Below, one piece after another: positions 18,071 through 27,674 of a DNA stretch of 64,000 nt; the first letter of the stretch is position 1, and each line of letters starts with the position of its first letter. A program made the position numbers and the translations under genes. The notes below the pieces were generated by a model. It made no database searches. It was not told the origin of the DNA and worked only from the letters and a program-made list of their open reading frames with translations. This DNA is from Methanosphaera sp. (GTDB lineage Archaea; Methanobacteriota; Methanobacteria; Methanobacteriales; Methanobacteriaceae). The stretch is from the NCBI GenBank assembly GCA_017430835.1, contig JAFRMD010000152.1, forward strand, positions 1-64,000, given 5' to 3'.

Positions 18071-19684
18071 TTATTTATTAATTAATTCTAAGAATTTCTG
18101 TGCTTTTTTAGTTGAAGGTTTTTCAATCTTATTCAAAGCAGCTTTTTCTTTAACAGCATCTTTATGGTCTACATGAAGCAAGTCAGCGGCTTTATTAAGT
18201 GAAATATCACATTTGTTATGTATTGCCACTGCACCGATGGCTTCCTGGTTCGGTTTCAAATTTAAATTTTTTATCTTTGTTTCAAGTTCTGATTTGTACT
18301 GTATAGTTTCCTTCATATTAGCAAGTGAATCAATATTTTCATCATTTTCCCGTAACAATTTAACGATGTCTTTTGGGAAAGAATCTTCAAATACTTTGAT
18401 TTGGTTGGAGTCTAATGTTGGTCGAAGGTTAGGGAAGGGTCCGGAATAGTTATTTCTTCTACTTTCAGTAGTAGTAAGATAATACTTGAATATATCCCAT
18501 CTAATCAAGGTTTTAGGGGTTTCAAGATAGAAGTGTCTTAAGATTTCATTTTCTTTCTTTAAATCTTCCTGTAATTCTCGGTCTAAACTTCTATCTTTAT
18601 TCATAAGATTTAATTTTTTAAGTTTAACATATTTTAGTTCTTCTTCAAGTTCTACCCTTTCTTCAGCTTCTCTGGCTAATTTACTTGCATCATTTCTAGC
18701 TTCTTCAATGATTTTACGATATGTTTTGATTTTTTCCATATTTCTTATGTGTTTAGGAACGATGTCGTCAATTCTTTGTTTAACAATATTCTCAGAGTAT
18801 TGTAAATAAGCAATTGCTAAGGCATTTTGAACATATTTGTCATTAATCAATGAAGGCTTTTTGTGGTTGAATTGAAGTAATTCAATACGAACATTAGGTC
18901 CGTATCGTTTACGTAATTCAAGTTCATAATTGGATTCGTCAGCATAATCAATATTTGCTTTTCTACTTACCCATTTGTCTGATTTTTCATCTTTAACTTT
19001 AGCAATTACAGTGACACTTTTAACCATTCCTCGTTTTTCCTGCTTCATAACTTTGGTAATGAATCTGTATCCTTCTAAACTGTAATTGTTCAATTGAGAT
19101 CTTTTAAGTAAATATTCTCCACCTAATGGCAAGTATTTAATTAATTCTAATCTACAAATTCCACTATTATTTGAAAGAAATTCAAATGTGTCACAACCAC
19201 ATTCACATTTAATATTTTCTACTTCGAACTCTTCATTTTTTTGAAGTATTTGTTCTATAGATTTTTTTCTATATTTTTGTTTACAACTTTTACATGTAAC
19301 TGTTGCGTACTCTTCTAAGTGACCTATTGCAATTTTATGTGATGCAATAGCTGATTTGACTTGATCAATAATGTTTTTCTTATTTGATGCTTTTATACGG
19401 AAGTATTGGGCATGTCTTGATTGATCATGCACGTCATCTGGAATAATTTCAGGGTTATTGCTAGTATTTACTCCCTTTCCAAATCTTTTCAAAGCACTGT
19501 AAGGAGAAGTAAAACCTCTTATCTCCATTTTATTTCGTAGATTCTGTAGTTTTGTAAGATTATTTTTAAGATAACTATATATTTCTATAAAACTATCAAA
19601 ATCTTCTATACGTTCTGCAATAATGGGTTTACTCTGTATCCTTTTAAGAAACTTCTCGCTTTGAGTCACTAAGGTTTCACTCAT
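18071..19684 (-). CDS. DUF530 family protein
   Basis: Protein of 537 residues that I recognise as the methanogen family DUF530. It has an N-terminal helical part, a zinc-ribbon-like region at about 140-170 (CKSCKQKYRKK and later CECGCDTFEF), a long charged coiled-coil stretch (about 315-370), and a helical C-terminus containing NKCDISLNKAADLLHV, which looks like a helix-turn-helix. This would suit a nucleic-acid-binding protein, but no activity is known to me. It overlaps metG by four bases, so the two are co-translated, which hints at a link with translation or tRNA. Confidence 0.72.
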   Translation of the reverse strand: MSETLVTQSEKFLKRIQSKPIIAERIEDFDSFIEIYSYLKNNLTKLQNLRNKMEIRGFTSPYSALKRFGKGVNTSNNPEIIPDDVHDQSRHAQYFRIKASNKKNIIDQVKSAIASHKIAIGHLEEYATVTCKSCKQKYRKKSIEQILQKNEEFEVENIKCECGCDTFEFLSNNSGICRLELIKYLPLGGEYLLKRSQLNNYSLEGYRFITKVMKQEKRGMVKSVTVIAKVKDEKSDKWVSRKANIDYADESNYELELRKRYGPNVRIELLQFNHKKPSLINDKYVQNALAIAYLQYSENIVKQRIDDIVPKHIRNMEKIKTYRKIIEEARNDASKLAREAEERVELEEELKYVKLKKLNLMNKDRSLDRELQEDLKKENEILRHFYLETPKTLIRWDIFKYYLTTTESRRNNYSGPFPNLRPTLDSNQIKVFEDSFPKDIVKLLRENDENIDSLANMKETIQYKSELETKIKNLNLKPNQEAIGAVAIHNKCDISLNKAADLLHVDHKDAVKEKAALNKIEKPSTKKAQKFLELINK

Positions 19685-21705
19685 TTTATATGTTCACCTA
19701 CGTTTCCTTCTGTTGTTAACAATTCCATGCTGTCTGTTGCAAGTAACATACCATTTGATTCTACTCCAAATAATTTTGCTGGTTGAAGGTTTGCAACAAC
19801 TATAACCTTTCTGTCAACAATTTCTTCAGGAGAATATTTTTCTGCTAAACCGGCAACTACCTGTCTTACTTCATCACCTAAATCTACTTGTAATTTTAAT
19901 AGTTTTTTAGAACCTTCAATTCTTTCTGCTTCTTTAACTTGTCCAACTACTAAATCTACTTTTCCAAATTCATCAATACTTATTAAATCACTCATGTTAT
20001 CCTCTTCTTCTTCTTTTTCATCAAGAGCATATAATTTTTCTTTTTCCTCTTCAATAATTTTATCTTCAATTTTCTTAAATAATGGCTTAGCCTTTTTAAT
20101 TTCATAGCCTGATTCAAGGAATTCTTTAGATTCTTCCCATTTAATTGCAGGATTTCTGTTTTCAAAATCCATGAATCCATCTACAACTTCAATAGGCATT
20201 CCTAAAACGTCACGTATTTTTTGCACACTTTCAGGTATATACGGTGTTAATATGATAGACAACGTATGAACTAACTGGTTCGATAAGTACAAACATGTTC
20301 TAGCACTTGCTTCATCTTCTTTGACAGCTTTCCATGGTTTTTTATCATTGAAGTATTTGTTTGCATCCTTCGTGATGGTCATTATTTCTGTTAATCCATC
20401 ACGGAATTGGAATTCTTCAATATATTTTCCAACAGTATCTGGCAAAGCTCTGATTTTTTCTTCAAATTCTTTGTCTTCTTCGGAATATTCTCCAGGTTCT
20501 GGTATTTTACCGTCAAAGAATTTATGGGTAAATGTGAATGTTCTGTGTATGAAATTACCTAGATTGTCTGTTAACTCATTGTTAATTCTTCTCTGGAAAT
20601 CATCCCATGAGAAATCAGTATCTTTATTCAATGGTGCGTTAATAACCATGTAATATCTTAGAAGATCGCTGTTGAATTTATTCAGGAAGTCTTTTACCCA
20701 TATTACCCATCCTTTACTTGTTGACATTTTACGTCCTTCAAGGGATAAGTATCCTCCTCCAATAACAGAGTAAGGCAATTTATAGTTTCTTCCCATCAAC
20801 ATGCTGGGCCAAAATATTGTATGGTGGTAGATGATGTCCTTTCCAATAAAATGGACAGTTTTATCATCCCAGTATTCCTTCCAATCATAACCATGTTTTA
20901 ATGCCCATGTTTCTGCAGAGGATTGGTATCCTACAAAAGCTTCTGCCCATACGTATAATACTTTTCCTTCGCCACCTTCAACAGGTACGGGGATTCCCCA
21001 TTTCATGTCACGGGTCATTATCCAATCTTTCAATCCTTCATTCACCCATTCTTTTGCAAAGTTTTTCACGTTTTTAGGTAAATGTTCATTGTTACCAATC
21101 CATTCTTTCAAAGGTTCTTCAAATTCATGTAATTTAAAGTAATATTGCTCGGATTGTTGAACATGTGGTGTTCCATCACAAATTAAACAATGTGGCTCGA
21201 TTAATTCTGTTGGATCTAAGTGACGGCCACACACTTCACATTGATCTCCTCTTGCCCCTTCGCTTTCACAATGAGGACAGGTTCCTTCAACGTATCTGTC
21301 AGGTAAGCTACGTTTGCAGGTATCACAATAAAGTTGGTCTATTGTTTTTTCATAAATGTAACCTTTATTATATAAGTCCTTGAAGAATTCTTGAGCCATT
21401 CTATAATGGTTTTCATCTGTTGTTCTTCTAAAACTGTCTAATGAGATGTTGCAAGCTTTTAAGTCATCACCTATTAATTCATGATATTTGTCAGTAATGT
21501 CTTTAGGACTAATGTTTTCTTGTTCGGCTCTTACTGCGATAGGTGTTCCATGTTCATCAGTTGAACAAACCATGACAGTATCTACTCCATTCATACGATT
21601 GTATCTTGCATAAATATCTGCAGGAATATATGTAGAACGTAAATGTCCTAAGTGACAAGGACCATTTGCATAAGGCAATGCACATGAAATAAATAATTTA
21701 CTCAT
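19681..21705 (-). CDS. metG: Methionyl-tRNA synthetase
   Basis: Class I aminoacyl-tRNA synthetase of 674 residues charging tRNA-Met. The HIGH motif is HLGH (17-20), within PYANGPCHLGHLR. A double zinc knuckle at about 127-178 (CDTCKR, CPHC, CEVCGRH, CLIC) and the KMSKS motif as GRKMSTSKGW are visible. The C-terminal 110 residues (FGKVDLVVGQVKEAERIEG onward) form the EMAPII/Trbp111-type tRNA-binding domain, after an acidic linker. AGGGGAG precedes the ATG. It heads a minus-strand operon with DUF530, the double-HTH gene and the GT4 gene. Confidence 0.96.
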   Translation of the reverse strand: MSKLFISCALPYANGPCHLGHLRSTYIPADIYARYNRMNGVDTVMVCSTDEHGTPIAVRAEQENISPKDITDKYHELIGDDLKACNISLDSFRRTTDENHYRMAQEFFKDLYNKGYIYEKTIDQLYCDTCKRSLPDRYVEGTCPHCESEGARGDQCEVCGRHLDPTELIEPHCLICDGTPHVQQSEQYYFKLHEFEEPLKEWIGNNEHLPKNVKNFAKEWVNEGLKDWIMTRDMKWGIPVPVEGGEGKVLYVWAEAFVGYQSSAETWALKHGYDWKEYWDDKTVHFIGKDIIYHHTIFWPSMLMGRNYKLPYSVIGGGYLSLEGRKMSTSKGWVIWVKDFLNKFNSDLLRYYMVINAPLNKDTDFSWDDFQRRINNELTDNLGNFIHRTFTFTHKFFDGKIPEPGEYSEEDKEFEEKIRALPDTVGKYIEEFQFRDGLTEIMTITKDANKYFNDKKPWKAVKEDEASARTCLYLSNQLVHTLSIILTPYIPESVQKIRDVLGMPIEVVDGFMDFENRNPAIKWEESKEFLESGYEIKKAKPLFKKIEDKIIEEEKEKLYALDEKEEEEDNMSDLISIDEFGKVDLVVGQVKEAERIEGSKKLLKLQVDLGDEVRQVVAGLAEKYSPEEIVDRKVIVVANLQPAKLFGVESNGMLLATDSMELLTTEGNVGEHIK

Positions 21706-21985
21706 AATATGTTATTCTCCCCTAATTTCAAATTATTAACTTTTTTAATAATTCTTGTCTAAAATAATCTATCCTATTAAATTATGTTATTTTTTTCACA
21801 AAATTAGATTATTAATATTTATATATGTATTTGGTCTTTTATTATCTTTGCCATATTTTCTAAAAAAATTGGTATTTTTAGAATAATACATTTTTCAGCT
21901 TATTTTTGAAAATAAATTCTTTAAAGTAATTTTTCAAAAAATGTGTAAATGATTATACTAAAGTAATAATAGATAGTATATTATC

Positions 21986-23341
21986 ATGATAAAAACATCA
22001 TATATTAATCCATTTAGCAGTGATGCTAAAGAAATAGTAAGTAAATTAGGACAAGTAGAAACTCTAGATGAAAAAAATCAACCACTACTAAACATAGTAA
22101 ATCATACTCGTTCACAATTGTTGGATGATGATACGAAGATACCTAGAACATTAAAACAGTTAGCACTTCTCCGTTTTGAATGGTATTTGCTTAAAAAAAC
22201 TGAGAATTTTGATGAAAAAAGATATGAATACCTTTTTAATCCAGAGATATATGAATATGATGTAGTGGCATTTTATTTGTTATGTCAGGCAGTAGCTATA
22301 GGCTATGGTCCGGATAGTCACGAAACAAAGCAAGTTGTTGAATCAGAGAGAGCATTGATTTCTCAAAGGTTAGAACGTCTGAAAGTAGAACCAAATGATT
22401 TTCAATCAAATTTCCTAAGAAAAACTCTTAACCAGTTAATTGATACAAACAATATTTATTGGACAAATCTAAAAGAAGTCTTGGAATTAGGTCAAATAAA
22501 TATGAACGATATGTTATTGTCTAATGGAAGAGTAATATTGGAGTATGAGGATTTCATAATGGAATATGGACATTTAATACATAATCGTGACCCTAAAAGT
22601 ATGTATGAAGTAACAGGCGGAATAGAACTTAAATCAAAATTATTAATCAGCATAATTATGTTACACACAAAAGAATACATAAACACAGTATACGAAATGT
22701 CTAAAAGGATGGTAGAACCAAACAGGATATTGTTGGATTTGGCAGACAATATAAAAGAAATCCAACAAGTAGCACAAGAACAAAGATTTGGGGGAAAATC
22801 GGGTGGAAACTTTGATGAAAACAAACCGGTACCATTTGAATTGGAAGCATTCCCTCCATGTGCAAGAAAATGTATGGCTGGAATAAAAAGTGGTGGCCGT
22901 AACGATGCCATAGTATTATTCCTAACACCTTTCATATCCTATGCAAGATTATATCCGGGAATATTTGCCACAGAACAAACAATAAAACTATCTGATATGG
23001 ATTCATCATTAGAAATAACAAACAATGAGATAATACCACTCATTTATGAAGCAGCAAATAATTGTAATCCTCCATTGTTTAAAGATCAACCACAAGAAAA
23101 AATAAACATTAACTCAAAATTGGGCTTTGGGATGCATTCTGAACTAAAATTGGATAATGAGGGCGAAACACGATGGTACACTCCAATGAGTTGTGAAAAA
23201 ATAAAGTTACACATGCCAAATTTATGCACGCCAAATAAGGATTGTAAAAAGATAGGAAACCCTCTAACATTTTATAATAGAAAAAGAACAATTATGAAAA
23301 GGGATAACAATAAAGGGCAGGTGAATACTGATGGAAATTGA
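21986..23341 (+). CDS. priL: DNA primase large subunit
   Basis: Regulatory subunit (451 residues) of the archaeal-eukaryotic replicative primase. The N-terminal helical domain begins with [16 protein letters not shown]. The C-terminal iron-sulfur domain shows four cysteines placed as in Pri[34 protein letters not shown] and NKDC, some of which ligate a [4Fe-4S] cluster. [11 protein letters not shown] is a further conserved block. It overlaps the priS start by 11 bases, so the two subunits are made together. Promoter DNA is shared with the divergent metG region. Confidence 0.94.
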   Translation: MIKTSYINPFSSDAKEIVSKLGQVETLDEKNQPLLNIVNHTRSQLLDDDTKIPRTLKQLALLRFEWYLLKKTENFDEKRYEYLFNPEIYEYDVVAFYLLCQAVAIGYGPDSHETKQVVESERALISQRLERLKVEPNDFQSNFLRKTLNQLIDTNNIYWTNLKEVLELGQINMNDMLLSNGRVILEYEDFIMEYGHLIHNRDPKSMYEVTGGIELKSKLLISIIMLHTKEYINTVYEMSKRMVEPNRILLDLADNIKEIQQVAQEQRFGGKSGGNFDENKPVPFELEAFPPCARKCMAGIKSGGRNDAIVLFLTPFISYARLYPGIFATEQTIKLSDMDSSLEITNNEIIPLIYEAANNCNPPLFKDQPQEKININSKLGFGMHSELKLDNEGETRWYTPMSCEKIKLHMPNLCTPNKDCKKIGNPLTFYNRKRTIMKRDNNKGQVNTDGN

Positions 23342-24302
23342 ACTAAAACCTGCATCAAATTATGAAAGAAAAATATTTTATAAAGAAGAATGGGATGTTA
23401 AAGATGTTCCAAACTTCATAATTGATTCATTAACCAGCAGAGAATTCGGTTTTGATCATTATGGGAAAGGACCTAATGATAGATATAAAACATTCAATGA
23501 TGCACTTCACCTAAAAAGGTTTATTAAAGTAAAACAACCATTTGCATCATATTGTTCAGTCGCATTTTATGATAAACCAAAACAAAGAAAAGGATGGCAA
23601 AAATCAGAACTAGTATTTGATGTAGATGCTAAAGATGTTCCAATAAGAACTTGTGACTGTAATGAGGGTGAAGTATGTGATAAATGTTTAAATCAAGCAA
23701 AAGAAATTGTATTAATGATTAAAGATGTTCTTAATGGAGATATGGGACTTAAAAATATAAATATGGTTTATTCAGGTAGAGGATATCATGTACGGGTTTT
23801 AGATGAGGACGTGATGGAAGCATCAAGTGACCTTAGGGGACAGATAGTGCAATATGTAATCGGAGCAAAAGAACCTGATTTGTCCAACTCCTTAGGATTT
23901 AATCAGTTACAACATTTCATTATCCCATATGGTTATTCTAAAAACTTCACCAACTGGGCCAGATACACCATACTTCATTTGACAAAGGATTCAAAATTGG
24001 AAAATGTGAACGCTAAACTATTGAAAGACACCTTAAAATACAGACATTTTCTTGAAGATAATCAATGGGGAGTATTTAGGGGTAAGATTGGGCCTATAAG
24101 ATATAATAAACTGGTAAGCGCAGTTGCAAGAATTAATATGAACATTACAGATACGAAGGTATCCATAGATTTAAAACGTATCTTAAGGCTTCCATCAACA
24201 TTACATTCAAAAGTAAGTATGAAATCCACTTTAATTAAAGATATAGAAAATTTTGACCCATTTGATGATGCAGTACCAAAATTTGTTTATGAAAGAAAAT
24301 AA
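23331..24302 (+). CDS. priS: DNA primase small (catalytic) subunit
   Basis: Catalytic subunit (323 residues) making RNA/DNA primers for replication. [11 protein letters not shown] carries the metal-binding Asp pair of the archaeal-eukaryotic primase fold. The zinc-binding knuckle follows at about 110-125 ([12 protein letters not shown]). [16 protein letters not shown] matches the conserved SGRGxH nucleotide-binding block, and [16 protein letters not shown] is the late signature. The start ATG follows AGGTGA and lies inside the end of priL. Confidence 0.95.
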   Translation: MEIELKPASNYERKIFYKEEWDVKDVPNFIIDSLTSREFGFDHYGKGPNDRYKTFNDALHLKRFIKVKQPFASYCSVAFYDKPKQRKGWQKSELVFDVDAKDVPIRTCDCNEGEVCDKCLNQAKEIVLMIKDVLNGDMGLKNINMVYSGRGYHVRVLDEDVMEASSDLRGQIVQYVIGAKEPDLSNSLGFNQLQHFIIPYGYSKNFTNWARYTILHLTKDSKLENVNAKLLKDTLKYRHFLEDNQWGVFRGKIGPIRYNKLVSAVARINMNITDTKVSIDLKRILRLPSTLHSKVSMKSTLIKDIENFDPFDDAVPKFVYERK

Positions 24303-24313
24303 TTAAGGTTAAC

Positions 24314-25678
24314 TTACCTTGTTAATTTATAACCCGGATTCAAATGCATGAAAATGTTTTCATAATTCTCCTTATTTTCTTTACTTAAAAATTCATCAAC
24401 TTTTTCTATTTCAATATTTTTTGAAATTCCCTCTTTTATGTTTTTTCCTAATTTAAGAATACTGATGTTCTCTTTCCTAAGTATCCCTTCCAACATTTCA
24501 TTAACTGCAGAATATTTTCTATTGGAAACGGCAATCCATTTGTTATCTTTAACATAAGCTTCAGGATACTTCTTTAAAAATTTAACACCATTTTCATAAA
24601 GTTTTACTTGCGGACCATGATGTATTTTAATATTTGACAATTTGTCTATTTCATACTCAATAATTATATGGGCAATACTGTTTGCATCTATGTAGTAACT
24701 ATTTTCTATTACATCAAAGTCATATATCTTGGAAACATTAACAAAGGAATTCATTGTTTTGTTTACCTGGGGATAAATAACGTCTGTGGGAAGTTCAGGT
24801 ACTTCAAATGATAATATGTAACATTTCGTGTCTCTTTTTTCAAATTCTCCCAGTAGATATTCTTTTGAAGTTTGAATTTCTTTTTCTTGGAAGTAACTTT
24901 CATTAGGATTATCTAGAAAGTTTCTACTTGCAACGATAAATTCTGAAAATTTTTGCATTGATAATGCAGCTGCTACGTTACGGTTTTTATCTACGGGATC
25001 GATAGCAATTAACGGGTCTTTAAATTTATTGCTGGTTCCATAGTTTTCTAAGTCAATTTTATAATGTTTATGCCATTTATAACTGGCAGCTTTAAGAACT
25101 TCTTCAAAACTATGATATTTGAGAATTAATAATTCGCAAAGATATCCTGAAAATCCACTAACCTTATAGTTTGCACCATATGTATTTACACAGGTCATAA
25201 ATTTTTTTAATAATAATACTTGACTAGCTTCTTCATCGCTTAAATGACTTTGAACGTAATTGGTATGCAAAATTGTTCTATCTACTGCAGACTTAAGTTC
25301 GCTTGCATCATTAATGGTGTAACAGGGTACAAAATCTATTTCATAACCTTCAATGAAACCTGTAATGTAGGGGTGTGATGCAAATCTAAGTTCGGATTTT
25401 CCATTCATCAATGTAATGCAGTGTTTTCCAAATTCAAGCCCATATTCCTTTAATTCTTCTTCAGAATATGATAAAGGAAAAGCCATGAATATGTCAATGT
25501 CTGCTTTATCAATAAGTGATGTTTTTTTAGCCATTGATCCTACAAGCTTGCATTTAATGGGAACATTTTTATTTTCTGCATATTCCGTAATAATATTCAT
25601 CAGTTTATTGGAAAATTCAAATATTTTTTCACGATCTTCCTTGGTGGGTTCTATCTTTTTAATAATTTTATTGTAAAT
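24314..25678 (-). CDS. cca: CCA tRNA nucleotidyltransferase, archaeal class I, with ATT start
   Basis: Adds CCA to tRNA 3' ends. Catalytic motif VGSMAKKTSLIDKADIDIFM contains the DxD metal pair, and FVPCYTI, SAVDRT and SGYLCELLI are class I CCA hallmarks. The first ATG (25598-25600) would remove an N-terminal stretch (KIIKKIEPTKEDREKIFEF) that family members normally have. That stretch is open in frame up to 25721 but contains no ATG, GTG or TTG. The only well-placed start is ATT at 25676-25678, behind AGGTGATATT, the same arrangement as GTGATATT-ATG before asd. With it the protein has 454 residues, close to known enzymes. Confidence 0.85.
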   Translation of the reverse strand: MYNKIIKKIEPTKEDREKIFEFSNKLMNIITEYAENKNVPIKCKLVGSMAKKTSLIDKADIDIFMAFPLSYSEEELKEYGLEFGKHCITLMNGKSELRFASHPYITGFIEGYEIDFVPCYTINDASELKSAVDRTILHTNYVQSHLSDEEASQVLLLKKFMTCVNTYGANYKVSGFSGYLCELLILKYHSFEEVLKAASYKWHKHYKIDLENYGTSNKFKDPLIAIDPVDKNRNVAAALSMQKFSEFIVASRNFLDNPNESYFQEKEIQTSKEYLLGEFEKRDTKCYILSFEVPELPTDVIYPQVNKTMNSFVNVSKIYDFDVIENSYYIDANSIAHIIIEYEIDKLSNIKIHHGPQVKLYENGVKFLKKYPEAYVKDNKWIAVSNRKYSAVNEMLEGILRKENISILKLGKNIKEGISKNIEIEKVDEFLSKENKENYENIFMHLNPGYKLTR

Positions 25679-25688
25679 AATATCACCT

Positions 25689-25730
25689 AAAAATAGTTTA
25701 AAAAGTAAAGAAAAAATTGGTTAAGAGGGT
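25689..25730 (-). terminator. C-rich plus T-tract element after cbiT (recurrent 3' motif)
   Basis: Read on the minus strand after cbiT, this has a short C-rich part (CTACCCTC), then TTTTTTC, ACTTTTT and CTATTTTT tracts. It matches in order the elements at 27609-27645 and 38431-38483. T-tracts are the usual archaeal terminators; the C-rich lead is the unusual, repeated part. Its end abuts the AGGTGAT of cca. Confidence 0.45.
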
Positions 25731-25732
25731 AG

Positions 25733-26308
25733 TTAAATTCTTTTAGCACTAACTATTGTTATTGGGTTTAATGCTTTCATCATAACTCCACGTTCTAGAA
25801 TAGTACCACGTGAAACATTTATTGAAACTACTTCTGGTTCTGCACCTAAATCTTTTAACATACGTACAGAATCCGTGGCCGTTTCTAAAACAATAGAGGT
25901 AATAATGATACGTCCACCAATAGGGAGTTTAATGTAACCTGATTCAATAATGTTTTCAATATTTCCTCCACTACCACCAATGATAAGTTTTGTAAAATCT
26001 GGAACTTCGTCAAGAGCTGCCAGTCCTTCTTTTTCGATAAGTTCCACTTTGTTTTGAATTCCAAATTTTTCTAAGTTTTGTCTCGTTGTTTTGATTGCTT
26101 CAGGGTTTACGTCAATACTGAAAACTTTACGTGCTCTTTTTGCACATTCGAGCGTTAATCCACCAGTTCCACAACCAACATCAACAACAACATCTTCATC
26201 AGTTAATCTAACTTTACTCACGACTAATGCCCGTATTTCTTCTTTTGTAGGTCCTGGTACGTTTTTATTTTTGATGAATTCATCATCTGGTGTAATTTCA
26301 AAATACAT
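25733..26308 (-). CDS. cbiT: Cobalt-precorrin-6B C15-methyltransferase (decarboxylating), CbiT
   Basis: SAM-dependent enzyme of 191 residues acting in anaerobic cobamide synthesis: it methylates C15 and decarboxylates the C12 acetate of cobalt-precorrin-6B. NVPGPTKEEIRALVVSK is the family N-terminus, VDVGCGTGGLTLECA is the SAM loop, and FTKLIIGGSGGNIENII is a CbiT hallmark. GGAG precedes the ATG. It lies with ubiX and thpR in a minus-strand run; other cobamide genes except cbiD are elsewhere. Confidence 0.92.
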   Translation of the reverse strand: MYFEITPDDEFIKNKNVPGPTKEEIRALVVSKVRLTDEDVVVDVGCGTGGLTLECAKRARKVFSIDVNPEAIKTTRQNLEKFGIQNKVELIEKEGLAALDEVPDFTKLIIGGSGGNIENIIESGYIKLPIGGRIIITSIVLETATDSVRMLKDLGAEPEVVSINVSRGTILERGVMMKALNPITIVSAKRI

Positions 26309-26344
26309 TTTAGTGTCTCCATATTTATAGTATGTTAATTATTA

Positions 26345-26908
26345 TTATTGTTTCCATTTAGTAAATAGATTATTATTAATGTTCATAATATCCAATATTT
26401 TTCCGACAATGAAATCAACTTGTTCATTAATAGTTTGAGGGTTATGATAAAAACCAGGCATAGCTGGAAGGATTATTGCACCTTCTCTACTTAATTTTGT
26501 CATATTTTCAAGATGTGTTGTTCTAAGAGGAGTTTCTCGCGGAACAATTATTAATTGTCTTCTTTCTTTTAGTGTAACATCGGCAACTCTGGTGATTACA
26601 TTATCTCCATAAGCATTACTAATGGCTGACAAAGTTTTCATACTGCACGGTATGATTACAGCAGTATCGAACTTAAATGAACCACTATTGACAATAGCAT
26701 TCAAATCATATTCATCATATGTATAATCCGCTATTTTTTCTACATCCCTGTATGTGTATTCAGTTTCATAGTCTATGATATCTTTAGCAATATCGGATAT
26801 AACTAGATGAGTCTCTATTTCAAGCTTTTTTAGTTCTTCAAGAAGTCTAATTCCATATATTACACCACTAGCTCCACTGATTCCAAGGACCACTTTCAAT
26901 TTATTCAT
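26345..26908 (-). CDS. ubiX: Flavin prenyltransferase UbiX
   Basis: Enzyme of 187 residues that joins dimethylallyl phosphate to FMN, producing the prenylated flavin needed by UbiD-type decarboxylases. LGISGASGVIYGIRLLE is the FMN-binding N-terminus. VIIPCSMKTLSAISNAYGD and VVPRETPLRTTHLENM-type segments (here IVPRETPLRTTHLENM) are signature blocks. It overlaps the thpR stop by eight bases. No ubiD-like decarboxylase is in the window. Confidence 0.92.
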   Translation of the reverse strand: MNKLKVVLGISGASGVIYGIRLLEELKKLEIETHLVISDIAKDIIDYETEYTYRDVEKIADYTYDEYDLNAIVNSGSFKFDTAVIIPCSMKTLSAISNAYGDNVITRVADVTLKERRQLIIVPRETPLRTTHLENMTKLSREGAIILPAMPGFYHNPQTINEQVDFIVGKILDIMNINNNLFTKWKQ

Positions 26909-27464
26909 CTCCTAAATCAAATTCTTCAATTGTTTTATAAATAGGACCATTAGGAGTTAAAGTACTTGATTTAAGACAAATCTTCTTAACTTCCATTTTT
27001 CCATGATAAGTTTTTTTCAATTTTTTTAAGGTATTGAAAAGAATTTCTTTGTCATCAATTTTTTTAACTCTTCCAATTGTAATATGAGGAACATAATCTT
27101 TTTCTTTATTAAATCCTATTTCACTGAATTTTTCATCTAACTCTTTAATTAAACTAACTGTTGTTTTGTCTTTATCTTTAACGCCTGTCCAGATAACTCG
27201 TGGATGCTTAATATTTGGAAAAGCACCAATATGGACTATTTTGATAGTAAAAACTTTATAATTCTTAAGAGTATCATTAATTATTTTTGTTATTTTTTTA
27301 ATCTTGTTGTCGTTCACATCACCAAAAAATTTTAGCGTCAAATGGATATTTTCTGTTTCAACATACTTTATATGGGCACTATTGCTATTAAGGATAATTT
27401 CTTGTGTAACATCAATTTTATTTTTTATATGGTTTTCAATTTCGATTGCTAGAAAAGTACGCAT
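26901..27464 (-). CDS. thpR: RNA 2',3'-cyclic phosphodiesterase (LigT/ThpR)
   Basis: 2H-phosphoesterase of 187 residues. The two catalytic H-x-T motifs are IHLTLKF (about residue 41) and PHITIGR (about 130), and the N-terminus MRTFLAIEIENHI is typical. It opens 2',3'-cyclic phosphates on RNA ends and can join tRNA halves in vitro. In many archaea it neighbours cca, which is consistent with tRNA end repair; here ubiX and cbiT lie between them. A GAGG site precedes the ATG. Confidence 0.9.
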   Translation of the reverse strand: MRTFLAIEIENHIKNKIDVTQEIILNSNSAHIKYVETENIHLTLKFFGDVNDNKIKKITKIINDTLKNYKVFTIKIVHIGAFPNIKHPRVIWTGVKDKDKTTVSLIKELDEKFSEIGFNKEKDYVPHITIGRVKKIDDKEILFNTLKKLKKTYHGKMEVKKICLKSSTLTPNGPIYKTIEEFDLGDE

Positions 27465-27608
27465 ATGTAATCCTCATATTATTTTTAATCTATTAATTAT
27501 TTCTATGAAAATAAGAATATATTTGTTTCTAAACTTAATTTTACTAATAATAATCTTTTTAAATTAAATTTGATTATATTATTTTAATGGAAGTACTTTA
27601 TTGCTTTG

Positions 27609-27645
27609 TAAAAATAGATTTGAAAAAGTAAAAAATGAGGGGGGG
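27609..27645 (-). terminator. C-tract plus T-tract element after DHQ synthase II gene
   Basis: Minus-strand read after the aroB' gene: seven C, then TCATTTTTTACTTTTTC, AAATCTATTTTTA. The order and words match the element after the thioredoxin-like gene (38431-38483) almost base for base in the distal half. Probably a transcription terminator or 3' processing signal. Confidence 0.5.
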
Positions 27646-27674
27646 TTAAGTTTTAATCATTTCTAAAGGAAATA

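Noticed and set aside
27465..27674. Possible small RNA or tRNA between aroB' and thpR
   Set aside because: No tRNA arms or stable stem found; content is the thpR promoter region and the recurrent 3' element.
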